DNA of 64,000 nucleotides from NCBI RefSeq assembly GCF_020149765.1, contig NZ_CP083809.1:1054001-1118000 (forward strand), read 5' to 3'. This document shows, in pieces, positions 9,706 through 20,115 of this stretch. How positions within the stretch are numbered: the stretch's first letter is position 1; every line of letters begins with the position of its first letter. Position numbers and translations under genes: made by a program. A model generated the notes under the pieces. It did no database searches and was not told the origin of the DNA. It was given only the letters and a program-made list of their open reading frames with translations. The DNA is from Pantoea agglomerans (GTDB lineage: Bacteria; Pseudomonadota; Gammaproteobacteria; Enterobacterales; Enterobacteriaceae).

Positions 9706-10577
9706 TGTCGCTGCTGGAAACCCGCAGCGGCGCGCCGACGGCCCTGCGCCGTCGGGCGCATCAGGGCGCGCGCTGGCCCTGGATGCTGCTGCCTGTGCTG
9801 CTCTTTTTCGCCGCCTTCTGGCTGCTGCCTTTCGCGCGCCTGCTGCAGACTGGGCTGACGCCGGATCGCACCACCGGGCAGAGCGGCTACTGGACGGCGA
9901 TCGCCCAGCCGCACTATCTGCAAAGCCTGCTCAACACCCTGCTGCTGTCGCTGGCGGTGACGCTGATAACCCTTCTGATCGCCGCCGTGGTTGGCTGTTT
10001 TCTGGCGCGTCAGCGTTTCGCCGGGCGCGGCACGCTGCTGGCGCTGCTGACCTTTCCGCTCGCCTTTCCCGGCGTGGTCGTGGGGTTTCTGGTGGTAATG
10101 CTGGTGGGGCGGCAGGGGTTGCTGGCGCAGTTGAGCATGAGCCTGTTTCACGAACGCTGGACGCTCGCCTATTCGCTCAGCGGCCTGTTTATCGGCTATC
10201 TCTACTTCTCGCTGCCGCGCGCCATCGTCACGCTGGTGGCTGCCAGCGAAAAGCTGGATCGCTCGCTGGAAGAGGCGGCGCGCTCGCTCGGGGCCAGCCA
10301 GTGGCGCATCACCTGGGACGTTATCGTGCCGGGACTCAGGCCGGCGCTGCTCTCCAGCGGCGCGCTCTGCTTCGCCACCAGCATGGGTGCGTTCGGCACC
10401 GCCTTTACCCTCGGCACCAGCCTTAGCGTGCTGCCGCTGACCATTTACGGCGAGTTCACCAACTACGCCAATTTCGCCACCGCTGCAGCGCTGTCGGTGG
10501 TGATGGGCGCGGTCGCCTGGCTGGGTCTGATAGTGGCGCGCGCCTTAACGCACCATTCGGGAGAGAAATCATCATGA
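9705..10577 (+). CDS. ABC importer permease, first subunit
   Basis: A 290-residue inner-membrane permease of the binding-protein-dependent type (CysTW/PotBC-like), with about six membrane segments. The cytoplasmic EAA loop that docks the ATPase is seen as LEEAARSLGASQWRITWDVI around residues 190-210. The start codon shares its A with the stop of the binding-protein gene, and its own end overlaps the second permease by 4 bp (ATGA), so translation is probably coupled. The substrate is unknown. Confidence 0.9.
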   Translation: MSLLETRSGAPTALRRRAHQGARWPWMLLPVLLFFAAFWLLPFARLLQTGLTPDRTTGQSGYWTAIAQPHYLQSLLNTLLLSLAVTLITLLIAAVVGCFLARQRFAGRGTLLALLTFPLAFPGVVVGFLVVMLVGRQGLLAQLSMSLFHERWTLAYSLSGLFIGYLYFSLPRAIVTLVAASEKLDRSLEEAARSLGASQWRITWDVIVPGLRPALLSSGALCFATSMGAFGTAFTLGTSLSVLPLTIYGEFTNYANFATAAALSVVMGAVAWLGLIVARALTHHSGEKSS

Positions 10578-11385
10578 AGCGTCGCACGCTGTTCTGTTTG
10601 CAGGCCGGGATCACCGCGCTGACGGCGCTGTTTATGATTGTGCCGGTGGTGCTGTCGATGCTGGCGGGCGTGACAGAAAACTACTTCGCTGGCCTGCGCA
10701 GCGGCCTGACGCTGAAGTGGGTCGGGCAGGTGTGGGCGCTCTACGCCGATACCTTCTGGCTGTCGCTGCTGATTGCGCTCTGCTGTCTGGCGATCGTCGT
10801 GGTGACGGGTATTCCTGCCGCCTGGGGGCTGCTCAAGGCGCCGCCGCGCTGGGCCGCCCGCATCGAGGAGTGCCTGATGCTGCCGGTGGCGCTGCCGGGC
10901 CTCGCGACCGCGCTCGGGATTATTCTGCTTTACGGCCGGTTTGACGCGCTGCGTGACAGCTGGCTGTTTATTCTGATCGGCCATGTGCTCTTTACGCTGC
11001 CCTTTATGATCCGGCCGGTGCTGGCGGTGATGCAGGCGATTCAGCTGCCGCGCCTCGAAGAGGCGGCCGCCAGCCTCGGTGCCGGTTTCTGGCGCCGCTT
11101 CTTCACCGTGGTGGTGCCGAACTGCCGCAACGGCATTCTGGCGGGGGCGTTTATGGTAATTACCCTGTCGGTAGGCGAGTTCAATATTACCTGGATGCTG
11201 CACACGCCGCTGACCAAAACCCTGCCGGTCGGGCTGGCGGACAGCTACGCCTCGATGCGGCTGGAAGTGGGATCGGCTTATACGCTGATCTTTATCGTCA
11301 TGATTTTACCGCTGTTGCTGATGCTCAACGCCTGCAATCACTGGCTGGCGCGCCAGACGACGCGAAACGCTGTTAAGGAGCTGGC

Positions 11386-11389
<4 letters not shown>
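10574..11389 (+). CDS. ABC importer permease, second subunit
   Basis: A 271-residue inner-membrane permease pairing with the previous one. Multiple hydrophobic segments from residue 10 on, and an EAA loop LEEAAASLGAGFWRRFFTVV near residues 160-180. It overlaps both neighbours by 4 bp, a sign of translational coupling with the ATPase. It resembles permeases of the polyamine/iron/phosphonate importer group. Confidence 0.9.
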
Positions 11390-12375
<986 letters not shown>

Positions 12376-12385
12376 GGAGAGCGTC

Positions 12386-13216
12386 GTGTCCGACAACCCT
12401 ACGCTGATCGCGCAGATCAGCGACCTGCATATCAAGGCGAACGGTCGCCTGTCCTATAAAAAAGTCGATACCCAGGCGGCGCTGCTGCGCGCCATCGAGA
12501 CCCTTAACGCGCTGCGACCGCAGCCGGATATGGTGGTGATTACGGGCGATCTGGTCGATTTCGGCGCGGTGGAGGAGTATCAGACGCTGCGGCAGCTGCT
12601 GCGCCGCCTGCAGCTGCCGTTCCGCCTGATGCCGGGCAATCATGACGATCGCCAGGCGCTGCGCGAGGTGTTTGCCGATCACCTCTATCTTCAGCACGGC
12701 GTCACCCTGAACTGGCAGCTAAAGGTCGGGCCGCTACAGCTGCTTGCGCTCGACTCCAGCGTGCCGGGGCAGCCCTGGGGCGAGGTCGATGCGCATCAGC
12801 TGAGGTGGCTGGAGCAACATCTGGCGCGCGAACCCGCCGCGCCGACGCTGGTGATGCTGCATCATCCGCCTTTTATCTGCGGCATCGACCATATGGATCG
12901 CCAGCGGCTGCGCGACCCCGGCGCGCTGGCGGCGGTGATCGCCCGCTATCCGCAGGTAGAGCGGGTGCTGTGCGGCCATCTGCATCGCAGCCTGCAGACG
13001 CGCTTTGCCGGTACCCTGGCGGTGTGCGCGCCGGGCCTCTCCCATCAGGTGGCCTTTGACCTGCAGCCCGACGGCCCGGCCCATTTCGTGCTGGAGCCGC
13101 CTGGTTTTCTGCTGCACCGCTGGCAGCCGGGGCAGGGCATGGTGACGCATCAGTGCGCCATTGGTGATTATTCTGGCCCCTGGCCCTTCTACGATGAGCA
13201 GGGGCTGATCGATTAG
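12386..13216 (+). CDS. GpdQ/CpdA-like class III metallophosphodiesterase
   Basis: A 276-residue calcineurin-like phosphoesterase with the full metal-site set: ISDLH (D-x-H), TGDLVD, PGNHDD, MLHHPP and CGHLH. It resembles the glycerophosphodiesterase GpdQ of Klebsiella/Enterobacter aerogenes more than E. coli CpdA, including the C-terminal GPWPFYDE segment that GpdQ also carries (GPW-YDE). The start is GTG at 12386, with AAGGAGA at 12374-12380; an ATG frame opening 297 bp earlier lies inside the ATPase gene. No signal peptide, so it acts in the cytoplasm. Being last in the importer operon, it probably hydrolyses the imported phosphodiester; cAMP hydrolysis is an alternative. Confidence 0.85.
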   Translation: MSDNPTLIAQISDLHIKANGRLSYKKVDTQAALLRAIETLNALRPQPDMVVITGDLVDFGAVEEYQTLRQLLRRLQLPFRLMPGNHDDRQALREVFADHLYLQHGVTLNWQLKVGPLQLLALDSSVPGQPWGEVDAHQLRWLEQHLAREPAAPTLVMLHHPPFICGIDHMDRQRLRDPGALAAVIARYPQVERVLCGHLHRSLQTRFAGTLAVCAPGLSHQVAFDLQPDGPAHFVLEPPGFLLHRWQPGQGMVTHQCAIGDYSGPWPFYDEQGLID

Positions 13217-13239
13217 CGCCAGGGGTAAACAGGCGGTTT

Positions 13240-13342
13240 CTGAGAATGTCGGGCTTGAGGGGTGCTCAGGCGGGCGACAGCGTGTACACTTGCCTCTTGC
13301 CTCACCAGGGCAGACAACCTCCAACAAAAACGACATTCTCAG
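13240..13342. repeat. Twelve-bp perfect inverted repeat before the diguanylate cyclase gene
   Basis: CTGAGAATGTCG at 13240-13251 and CGACATTCTCAG at 13331-13342 are exact reverse complements separated by 79 bp, and they fill the gap between the phosphodiesterase and the diguanylate cyclase. A smaller palindrome (GTGTACAC) lies between them. It could form a long-range stem in RNA or serve as paired protein sites; no known element was recognised. Confidence 0.6.
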
Positions 13343-13381
13343 GCCTTTCAGCATGTACTTATCTTTTACGGCGGGTGCGCT

Positions 13382-14968
13382 ATGTTAATGCGCCTGCGTC
13401 CCCGAACCGATCTACGCACGCTTATCGCGTTGCTCGCCATCGTCAGCATTGTGGTTACGCTCACCAACGCGCTCTATGCTACCTGGCGCGTGCAGCGTAT
13501 GGCGCTGATCGACAGCACGCTGGAGGCGAACCGCGCTTACGCCACCAAGCTCGCCTCCACCACCGAAATCTTTTTCCAGCTGGCGCAGTCGCAGCTGCAC
13601 TACAGCGCCAGGCTGCTCGGCGAAAACTTTGAGGATCCCGCGCTGCTGCGTCAGGAGGTCGATCGCCTGCGCGAGCAGACCAGCAGCTTTAACTCGGTAG
13701 CGGTGGTCGACGCTAACGGCGTGGTCAAGGCTATCTCACCGGAATCCCTGATGCTGCAGGGCATGCACCTGACCAGCGATGCGTCGCGTGAGGCGCTCAG
13801 CTCGCGCCAGCCCGCCATCAGCAAGCCGACCATCTCAGCGGCCAATAACCTGATTATTTTTGTCTCCTGGCCCATCTGGAGCCGCGACGGCCGCTATCTC
13901 GGCTACGTGGGCGGCACCATCTACCTGAAAAAGAAAAGCATCTTAAATACGCTGCTCGGCGAGCAGTACTATCGCGACGGCACCAGCGTCTACGTGCTCG
14001 ACAGCACCAGCCAGGTGCTCTATCACCAGAACGGGCAGCTGGTTGGCAAAACCCTGCCCGCGCTGCTGAGCGGGCGCGGTGAAACCACCAACGGCTCGCT
14101 GCAGCTGCGGACGGCGGGCGAGCCGCCGCGCCTTGTCGGATACGCCGTGGTGCCGACCACCGGCTGGACGGTGGTGGCGCTGAAGCCGACCGCCGTTACG
14201 CTGGAGCCGCTCTCTGGTCTGCTGATGCAGGTGCTGAAGCACTCGGTGCCTTTCGCGCTGCTGACGCTGCTGGTGGCGGTGGTGCTGGCGCGGCTGATCG
14301 CGCTGCCGCTCTGGCAGCTGGCGCGTAAGGCGCGTCAGATGGATGCGCCGGGCGTCTCAATGGAGCTGGACACGATTCATGCCTGGTATTTTGAGGCGGC
14401 GCAGGTAAAACGCGCGCTGCTGACCGGCATCGGGCTGGTGCAGGACAAAATCGGCCGCCTGAAGTCAGAGGTGCAGACCGATCCGCTCACCCAGCTGCTT
14501 AACCGGCGCGGCCTGAGCGCGGTGCTCGACTTCTATCATACGCTGCGTCAGCCGTTCGCCGTGCTGGCGCTTGATATCGACCACTTCAAGCGGGTCAACG
14601 ATAGCTGGGGACATGACGTTGGCGATCGCGTAATTAAGCAGGTCGCGAAGACGCTGAGCGCCAGCGCGCGTCAGAGCGACGTGGTGTGTCGCAACGGCGG
14701 AGAGGAGTTCCTGATGCTGCTGCCGATGACCGAGATTGATGAGGCGAGCCGCATTGCCGAACGTATACGCGCCAGCATCGCCGAGGCGTCGATAGCTGAT
14801 GTCGGTGCCATTACCCTTTCCGTCGGAGTAGCCGCCTGGCAGGATGAGGCGCAGCCGCTGGAGCAAAGCCTGAAGCAGGCTGACGCCGCGCTCTATCAGG
14901 CGAAACATGACGGGCGCAACTGCGTGCGGGTCGCGGAGGGGCGGCGGTCAGAGAGCCTGACGCCGTAA
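13382..14968 (+). CDS. Membrane-bound diguanylate cyclase with extracytoplasmic sensor domain
   Basis: A 528-residue inner-membrane protein. Membrane segment 1 lies near residues 13-35, then an extracytoplasmic Cache-like sensor region of about 240 residues (VAVVDANGVVKAIS, WPIWSRDGRYLGYVGGTIY), a second membrane segment near 285-305, and a GGDEF domain with DPLTQLLNRRGL, LDIDHFKRVNDSWGH and an active GGEEF site. RxxD (RQSD) five residues before GGEEF is the product-inhibition I-site, so it should make c-di-GMP and be feedback regulated. The start at 13382 places the first helix normally; upstream in-frame residues have no support. The input signal is unknown. Confidence 0.9.
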   Translation: MLMRLRPRTDLRTLIALLAIVSIVVTLTNALYATWRVQRMALIDSTLEANRAYATKLASTTEIFFQLAQSQLHYSARLLGENFEDPALLRQEVDRLREQTSSFNSVAVVDANGVVKAISPESLMLQGMHLTSDASREALSSRQPAISKPTISAANNLIIFVSWPIWSRDGRYLGYVGGTIYLKKKSILNTLLGEQYYRDGTSVYVLDSTSQVLYHQNGQLVGKTLPALLSGRGETTNGSLQLRTAGEPPRLVGYAVVPTTGWTVVALKPTAVTLEPLSGLLMQVLKHSVPFALLTLLVAVVLARLIALPLWQLARKARQMDAPGVSMELDTIHAWYFEAAQVKRALLTGIGLVQDKIGRLKSEVQTDPLTQLLNRRGLSAVLDFYHTLRQPFAVLALDIDHFKRVNDSWGHDVGDRVIKQVAKTLSASARQSDVVCRNGGEEFLMLLPMTEIDEASRIAERIRASIAEASIADVGAITLSVGVAAWQDEAQPLEQSLKQADAALYQAKHDGRNCVRVAEGRRSESLTP

Positions 14969-14981
14969 AAGAGAGAAGGCG

Positions 14982-15004
14982 GGATGCGGCGCAAGGCCGC
15001 ATCC
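14982..15004. terminator. Hairpin between convergent diguanylate cyclase and bcp
   Basis: GGATGCGGC-GCAAG-GCCGCATCC, a perfect nine-bp stem in the 44-bp gap between two convergent genes. No strong T run on either side, so terminator strength is uncertain, but the position suits both genes. Confidence 0.55.
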
Positions 15005-15012
15005 GCGCCGCG

Positions 15013-15480
15013 TTACGCCGACTTCAGGTAATCCATCACGATGTCGTGATGGTTCGAGGTTTTAAAGTCGTCGAATACCTTTTCAATCGTGCCGTCGGTG
15101 CCCACCAGGAAACTAATCCGGTGAATGCCGTCATAGGTTTTGCCCATAAAGGTCTTTTCACCCCAGACGCCGAACGCCGAGCAGACCTGATGATCTTCAT
15201 CAGAGAGCAGGGTAAAGTTCAGCAGCTCTTTTTCGGCGAAGCGCGACAGCTTTTCAGGTTTGTCGGTGCTGATGCCGAGCACTTCCACGCCCGCTTTCTT
15301 CAGCTCATCCATATTGTCGCGCAGGCCGCAGGCCTGCACGGTGCATCCCGGCGTCATCGCTTTCGGGTAGAAATAGACCAGAACGCGCTGTCCCTGGAAG
15401 TCGGTTAAATTTACCTGTTCGCCATCCTGGTCGGGCAAGCTAAATTTCGGTGCGGTATCACCGGCTTTCAGTGGATTCAT
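15013..15480 (-). CDS. bcp: Thioredoxin-dependent thiol peroxidase (bacterioferritin comigratory protein)
   Basis: A 155-residue peroxiredoxin that reduces peroxides and lipid hydroperoxides in the cytoplasm. The start at 15480 gives MNPLKAGDTAPKFSLPDQDG, as in E. coli (156 residues). The peroxidatic Cys is C46 in TPGCTVQACGLRD and the resolving Cys is C51, five residues later. An upstream start would add 35 residues with no homology; GGAG precedes the chosen ATG. It follows gcvR on the same strand, as in E. coli, with a 142-bp gap. Confidence 0.97.
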   Translation of the reverse strand: MNPLKAGDTAPKFSLPDQDGEQVNLTDFQGQRVLVYFYPKAMTPGCTVQACGLRDNMDELKKAGVEVLGISTDKPEKLSRFAEKELLNFTLLSDEDHQVCSAFGVWGEKTFMGKTYDGIHRISFLVGTDGTIEKVFDDFKTSNHHDIVMDYLKSA

Positions 15481-15622
15481 CACTACTCTCCATTTTTTCT
15501 TTATGCTGTGGGCGACAGACCGCCTGACAAACCGCGCCAGGCGAAAAGCCGCCATCAGGGGATATTGCGCCACATAGCCAGACAACAGTGATGTGGAGGA
15601 ATAGCCCCGGCTTATTTACAGC

Positions 15623-16201
15623 TTAGCGTGAACCCTGCAGCGTCGCCGCATCGTCGTCGGCCAGGCTGTAGAAACGCAGCGTGCCGTCGGCGTTGAGTTC
15701 GCGACACAGGGCGTAAAACGCCTGCTCAAACTGAGAGTCGCCGACGCCCGCCGGGCTGTGCGCCGTGATTTGAATATAGAGCGTCGGCGTCTGATCCGCC
15801 TGACCCGGCTTAATGCGCGACCCCAGTTCAGCGATGTTCATCGCATGTTTGTCAAACAGATCGGTAAAGCGCTCAATTAGGTGGGGCGAATCAGGCACCT
15901 CAACCTGCACCCACACCGTCGCCGGCATCGGCGGACGCGTTCTGGCGCGGGTGCGCTTCATCACAATCAGCAGCTCCAGCTCTGCGCCTTTCAGCGGCAG
16001 CGTCGACTCAATCAGCGCGATAGCGTTCCAGCTGCCGGAGAGCAGCATAATAAAGGTGAACTCATCCCCGAGCATGGCGAGACGGCTGTCTTCGATATTG
16101 CATCCGCAGCTGCTGACGTGACGGGTAATAGTATTGACGATACCCGGACGGTCAACACCCAGAGCGGTGATCACCAAATGGTGGGGCTGAGACTGCGGCA
16201 A
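15623..16201 (-). CDS. gcvR: Glycine cleavage system transcriptional repressor GcvR
   Basis: GcvR binds glycine and inhibits GcvA, so it controls the gcvTHP operon. The 192-residue protein has two ACT-type domains, with HHLVITALGVDRPGIVNTITRHVS at the start (the glycine-binding DRPG region) and VQVEVPDSPHLIERFTDLFDKH in the second half. The start is TTG at 16201 with AGGAA upstream; no ATG fits. It is divergent from dapA, as in E. coli, with a 143-bp shared promoter region. Confidence 0.94.
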   Translation of the reverse strand: MPQSQPHHLVITALGVDRPGIVNTITRHVSSCGCNIEDSRLAMLGDEFTFIMLLSGSWNAIALIESTLPLKGAELELLIVMKRTRARTRPPMPATVWVQVEVPDSPHLIERFTDLFDKHAMNIAELGSRIKPGQADQTPTLYIQITAHSPAGVGDSQFEQAFYALCRELNADGTLRFYSLADDDAATLQGSR

Positions 16202-16344
16202 AGTGGGATTTCCTGTTCATTCGCTAATAACTATAAGGTAAACATAAAAAAAACTGCTGACAAGCGCAGGAGGGGCGTGGCCTGCTTGCTTTTCAACAGA
16301 AGTAAAACGTACCATGAAGCACTTGTTTGTCGAGGGGATCGCCA

Positions 16345-17223
16345 ATGTTCACGGGAAGTATTGTTGCACTCGTTACGCCAATGGATGACAAAGGTAATGT
16401 CTGCCGTGCGAGTCTGAAAAAACTGATTGATTATCACGTCGCCAGCGGCACCGCGGCGATCGTCTCCGTCGGCACCACCGGCGAATCCGCGACCCTGAGC
16501 CATGAAGAGCATGGCGACGTGGTGATGCTGACGCTGGAGCTGGCGGACGGGCGTATCCCGGTGATCGCCGGCACCGGGGCCAACGCCACCGCAGAAGGCA
16601 TCTCTCTCACCAAACGTTTCGAAAACAGCGGCGTGGTCGGCTGTCTGACCGTGACGCCCTACTACAACCGTCCGACCCAGGAAGGGCTCTACCAGCACTT
16701 TAAAGCGATCGCGGAAAGCACGGCGCTGCCACAAATGTTATATAACGTCCCCTCACGCACCGGCTGCGATATGCTGCCGGAAACCGTTGCGCGCCTGGCT
16801 GAAATTAAAAATATTATCGGAATCAAAGAGGCGACCGGGAACTTATCGCGCGTTAGTCAGATCCAAGCACTGGTCGATGAAGCCTTTATCATCGTCAGCG
16901 GCGACGACGCCAGCGCGCTGGACCTGATGCAGCTGGGCGGCAAGGGGGTCATTTCGGTCACGGCCAACATCGCGGCGCGTGAAATGGCTGAGCTGTGCGC
17001 GCTGGCGCAACAGGGCAATTTCATCGAGGCGCGTCGCCTGAATCAGCGTCTGATGCATCTGCACCAGACGCTTTTCTGTGAACCCAATCCGATCCCGGTA
17101 AAATGGGCGGCGAAACAGTTAGGATTAATCGCCAGCGACACGCTGCGTCTGCCGATGACGCCGCTGAGTTCAGCGGCCATACCAAAAGTTGAACAGGCGC
17201 TGATTAAAGCGGGTTTGCGATAA
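16345..17223 (+). CDS. dapA: 4-hydroxy-tetrahydrodipicolinate synthase
   Basis: DapA condenses pyruvate with aspartate semialdehyde, the first committed step to lysine and diaminopimelate. The start at 16345 gives [14 protein letters not shown] and 292 residues, the E. coli length. The Schiff-base lysine lies in [10 protein letters not shown] (K161), the catalytic tyrosine in [10 protein letters not shown] (Y133), and GTTGES forms the pyruvate-binding loop. AGGGGA precedes the ATG. bamC follows after 14 bp, so the pair is an operon as in E. coli. Confidence 0.98.
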   Translation: MFTGSIVALVTPMDDKGNVCRASLKKLIDYHVASGTAAIVSVGTTGESATLSHEEHGDVVMLTLELADGRIPVIAGTGANATAEGISLTKRFENSGVVGCLTVTPYYNRPTQEGLYQHFKAIAESTALPQMLYNVPSRTGCDMLPETVARLAEIKNIIGIKEATGNLSRVSQIQALVDEAFIIVSGDDASALDLMQLGGKGVISVTANIAAREMAELCALAQQGNFIEARRLNQRLMHLHQTLFCEPNPIPVKWAAKQLGLIASDTLRLPMTPLSSAAIPKVEQALIKAGLR

Positions 17224-17237
17224 GTTAGGGAGTTTCA

Positions 17238-18269
17238 ATGAATCATTCTGTAAAGCGCTCAACGGTTGCGACCGTCGTGGCGCTGTCTACTGCGATGCTG
17301 TTAACGGCGTGCTCTAGCGATCAGCGTTACAAACGTCAGGTAAGCGGTGACGAGTCCTATTTACAGGCGAGCGAGCTGCAGGATCTGAAGGCACCCGCCG
17401 GTATGATCCTGCCGGTGGCGCACGGCGACTACGACGTGCCGCACACCGCCGCCAGCGGCAACGTCGGCAAGCAGCTCGACATTCGCCCGCCGGCGCAGCC
17501 GCTGGCGCTGGTAAACGGCGCCCGCGCGCAGTTCACCGGCAACACCGGCGTGCTGATGCTGGAAAACAGCCGCGGCGCCGTCTGGTCGCAGGTGACCAAA
17601 GTTGTTGAGTCGAACAATTTCCCCATTGCGCAGCGCAACGATGCGCGTCAGCAGCTGACCACCGACTGGGTGCAGTGGAATCGCGCCGACGAAGATAACC
17701 AGTATCGCGGCCGCTACGAGATCAGCGTGCAGTCGCAGAGCTACCAGCAGGTGCTGACGGTGCGTCTGCTTGAGCTGCAGCAGCAGGATAAAGCGGTTAC
17801 CGCGCCGGTGCAGATCCAGCGCTATACCGCGCAGATGCTTAACGCCATCAGCGCCGGGCTGGACAAAATTGACGTCGCCAGCGAAAACGCAGCGGCCGGT
17901 CGCGCCAGCGGCAGCATTGACGTACAGAGCGGCGCGGACGATACCGGACTGCCGATGCTGGTGCTGCGTACGCCGTTCAGCGTTGCCTGGCAGCGTCTGC
18001 CGCAGGCGATGCAGCGCGTCGGTATGGAAGTCACCGACAGCAATCGCTCGCAGGGCAGCATGAACGTCACCTACAAGTCGCCGGGCAGCGGCGCGTGGGA
18101 TGAGGTCGGCGCGAAAGATCCAGAGCTGCCGAACGGCGACTATAAAGTGCAGGTCGGCGATCTCGATAACCGCAGCAGCCTGCAGTTTATCGATCCGAAA
18201 GGGCATGTGCTCACCCAGTCGCAGAACGATGCGCTGGTGGCCGTGTTCCAGGCGGCCCTTAACAAATAA
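17238..18269 (+). CDS. bamC: Outer-membrane assembly lipoprotein BamC
   Basis: BamC is a lipoprotein of the BAM complex that inserts beta-barrel proteins into the outer membrane. The 343-residue protein has a signal peptide ending in the lipobox LLTAC (acylated Cys near residue 25), the unstructured BamD-binding N-terminal region ([17 protein letters not shown]) and two helix-grip domains. Length equals E. coli NlpB/BamC (344). It lies in the dapA-bamC operon and ends at a strong terminator. Confidence 0.96.
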   Translation: MNHSVKRSTVATVVALSTAMLLTACSSDQRYKRQVSGDESYLQASELQDLKAPAGMILPVAHGDYDVPHTAASGNVGKQLDIRPPAQPLALVNGARAQFTGNTGVLMLENSRGAVWSQVTKVVESNNFPIAQRNDARQQLTTDWVQWNRADEDNQYRGRYEISVQSQSYQQVLTVRLLELQQQDKAVTAPVQIQRYTAQMLNAISAGLDKIDVASENAAAGRASGSIDVQSGADDTGLPMLVLRTPFSVAWQRLPQAMQRVGMEVTDSNRSQGSMNVTYKSPGSGAWDEVGAKDPELPNGDYKVQVGDLDNRSSLQFIDPKGHVLTQSQNDALVAVFQAALNK

Positions 18270-18279
18270 ATCGCCTCAG

Positions 18280-18307
18280 GGCCGGAGATTCTCCGGCCTT
18301 TTTTTTT
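18280..18307 (+). terminator. Intrinsic terminator after bamC
   Basis: GGCCGGAG-ATT-CTCCGGCC, an eight-bp GC-rich stem followed by nine T. It ends the dapA-bamC operon before purC. Confidence 0.93.
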
Positions 18308-18333
18308 CGTCTCTGGCATAATAGCGCGCGGCG

Positions 18334-18349
18334 AAGTAAACGATTGCGT
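18334..18349 (+). promoter_or_regulatory. Candidate PurR operator of purC
   Basis: AAGTAAACGATTGCGT matches the PurR consensus ACGCAAACGTTTGCGT at 13 of 16 positions including the central ACG, 66 bp before the purC start. purC is a PurR target in E. coli. Confidence 0.6.
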
Positions 18350-18415
18350 CGCGGCAATCCCCCAGCGGCCCGCCGTCGCAGAACACCCGTAATTTTCAAG
18401 TCTGGAGTTAACAAG

Positions 18416-19129
18416 ATGCAAAAGCGAGCTGAGTTGTATCGCGGTAAAGCGAAAACCGTATACAGCACCGACAATCCGGATCTGCTGGTACTCGAGTTCC
18501 GCAACGATACGTCAGCAGGCGACGGAGCCCGAATCGAGCAGTTCGATCGCAAAGGAATGGTAAACAACAAGTTTAACCATTTCATTATGACCAAACTGCA
18601 GGAAGCGGGCATTCCGACCCAGATGGAAGCGCTGCTCTCCGACAACGAAGCGCTGGTGAAAAAGCTGGAGATGGTGCCGGTGGAGTGCGTGGTGCGCAAC
18701 CGCGCGGCTGGCTCGCTGGTAAAACGTCTCGGCGTGGAAGAGGGCATGATCCTCAATCCGCCGCTGTTCGATCTGTTCCTCAAAGATGACGCGAAGCACG
18801 ATCCGATGGTCAATGAATCCTACTGCGAAACCTTCGGCTGGGTCAGCAAAGCGAACCTGGCGCGCATGCAGGAGCTGACCTTCAAAGCCAACGAGGTGCT
18901 GAGCAAGCTGTTTGACGACGCGGGCCTGATCCTGGTCGATTTCAAGCTGGAGTTCGGCTTGTTCAAAGGCGAAGTGGTGCTGGGCGACGAGTTTTCGCCG
19001 GATGGCGCGCGCCTGTGGGATAAAGAGACGATGGATAAAATGGACAAAGACCGTTTTCGCCAGAGCCTCGGCGGCCTGATCGAGGCCTATGAAGAGGTGG
19101 CGCAGCGTCTGGGCGTTAAGCTCGACTAA
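18416..19129 (+). CDS. purC: Phosphoribosylaminoimidazole-succinocarboxamide synthase (SAICAR synthetase)
   Basis: PurC joins CAIR and aspartate with ATP to make SAICAR in purine synthesis. The start at 18416 gives [19 protein letters not shown] and 237 residues, identical in length to E. coli PurC. The nucleotide-binding P-loop-like segment YRGKAKTVY is at the N-terminus, and [16 protein letters not shown] and LVDFKLEFG are family signatures. The upstream in-frame extension is not conserved. A PurR site lies upstream and a terminator follows. Confidence 0.98.
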   Translation: MQKRAELYRGKAKTVYSTDNPDLLVLEFRNDTSAGDGARIEQFDRKGMVNNKFNHFIMTKLQEAGIPTQMEALLSDNEALVKKLEMVPVECVVRNRAAGSLVKRLGVEEGMILNPPLFDLFLKDDAKHDPMVNESYCETFGWVSKANLARMQELTFKANEVLSKLFDDAGLILVDFKLEFGLFKGEVVLGDEFSPDGARLWDKETMDKMDKDRFRQSLGGLIEAYEEVAQRLGVKLD

Positions 19130-19154
19130 GCTAACCCCTTGTCAGAAGGAGAGA

Positions 19155-19178
19155 GGAGAGCCGCGGCTCTCCTTTTTT
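19155..19178 (+). terminator. Intrinsic terminator after purC
   Basis: GGAGAGCC-GC-GGCTCTCC followed by six T, 25 bp after the purC stop. Confidence 0.9.
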
Positions 19179-19254
19179 CATTTGGCCGCAAGGCTGGTAG
19201 TTGTCTCGCCGCGCAACTAAAATCACGGAAAACTATCTCAATCAGGAGCAGATT

Positions 19255-20115
19255 ATGCGCTGGCAAGGACGTCGCGAGAGCGACAATGTAGAAGACCGTC
19301 GGGATCAAAGCCCAGCCTACAGCGGCGGACGGCAGATTCGTATCCCGCGCGGCAAGGGCGGCATTATTCTGTTAGTGGTGGTCGCGGTTGCCGGCTATTA
19401 CGGTTATGACCTGACGGGACTGCTCACCGGCGGCGGGGTCGCCCCCACCAGCCAGCAGCAGCAGCGCGTCAGCGCCAATGACGACGAGGCGGCAAAATTT
19501 ACCCGCGTCATTCTCGCCTCCACCGAAGATACCTGGAGCAAACTTTTCCAGCAGATGGGCAAAGAGTACAGCGCGCCGACGCTGGTGATGTACCGCGGCG
19601 CGACCCAGACCCGCTGCGGCACCGGTCAGACGGCGATGGGCCCGTTCTACTGCCCGGCCGATCGGCGCGTCTACATCGATCTCTCCTTCTATGACGAAAT
19701 GAAAAACAAGCTCGGCGCGGGCGGCGAGTTCGCGCAGGGCTACGTGGTAGCGCATGAGGTGGGACACCACGTGCAGAATCTGCTGGGTATCGAGCCGAAA
19801 GTGCGTGAGATGCAGCAGGGAGCGAGCCAGACGCAGATCAATCAGCTCTCGGTGAAAATGGAGCTGCAGGCGGACTGCTTCGCCGGCGTCTGGGGCCACT
19901 ACGTCAGCAAAGACAACTGGCTGGAAACCGGCGACCTGCAGCAGGCGCTGAACGCGGCGCAGGCGATCGGCGATGACCGTCTGCAGCAGCGCAGCCAGGG
20001 ACGCGTGGTACCCGACAGCTTTACCCACGGCACCTCGGAGCAGCGCTACACCTGGTTTAAACGCGGCTTCGACGGCGGCGATCCGGGACAGTGCAACACC
20101 TTCGCCGCTAACTGA
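19255..20115 (+). CDS. ypfJ: Putative neutral zinc metallopeptidase YpfJ
   Basis: A 286-residue membrane-anchored protein of the zinc-peptidase family. Start at 19255 ([16 protein letters not shown], as in E. coli YpfJ) with AGGAG six bp upstream. One membrane helix at about 39-58 ([19 protein letters not shown]) is followed by a low-complexity linker and a zinc site HEVGHH near residue 167, with a later ELQADCFAG element supplying the third ligand. Its substrate is unknown. The stop overlaps the tmcA start (TGATG), indicating coupled translation. Confidence 0.93.
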   Translation: MRWQGRRESDNVEDRRDQSPAYSGGRQIRIPRGKGGIILLVVVAVAGYYGYDLTGLLTGGGVAPTSQQQQRVSANDDEAAKFTRVILASTEDTWSKLFQQMGKEYSAPTLVMYRGATQTRCGTGQTAMGPFYCPADRRVYIDLSFYDEMKNKLGAGGEFAQGYVVAHEVGHHVQNLLGIEPKVREMQQGASQTQINQLSVKMELQADCFAGVWGHYVSKDNWLETGDLQQALNAAQAIGDDRLQQRSQGRVVPDSFTHGTSEQRYTWFKRGFDGGDPGQCNTFAAN

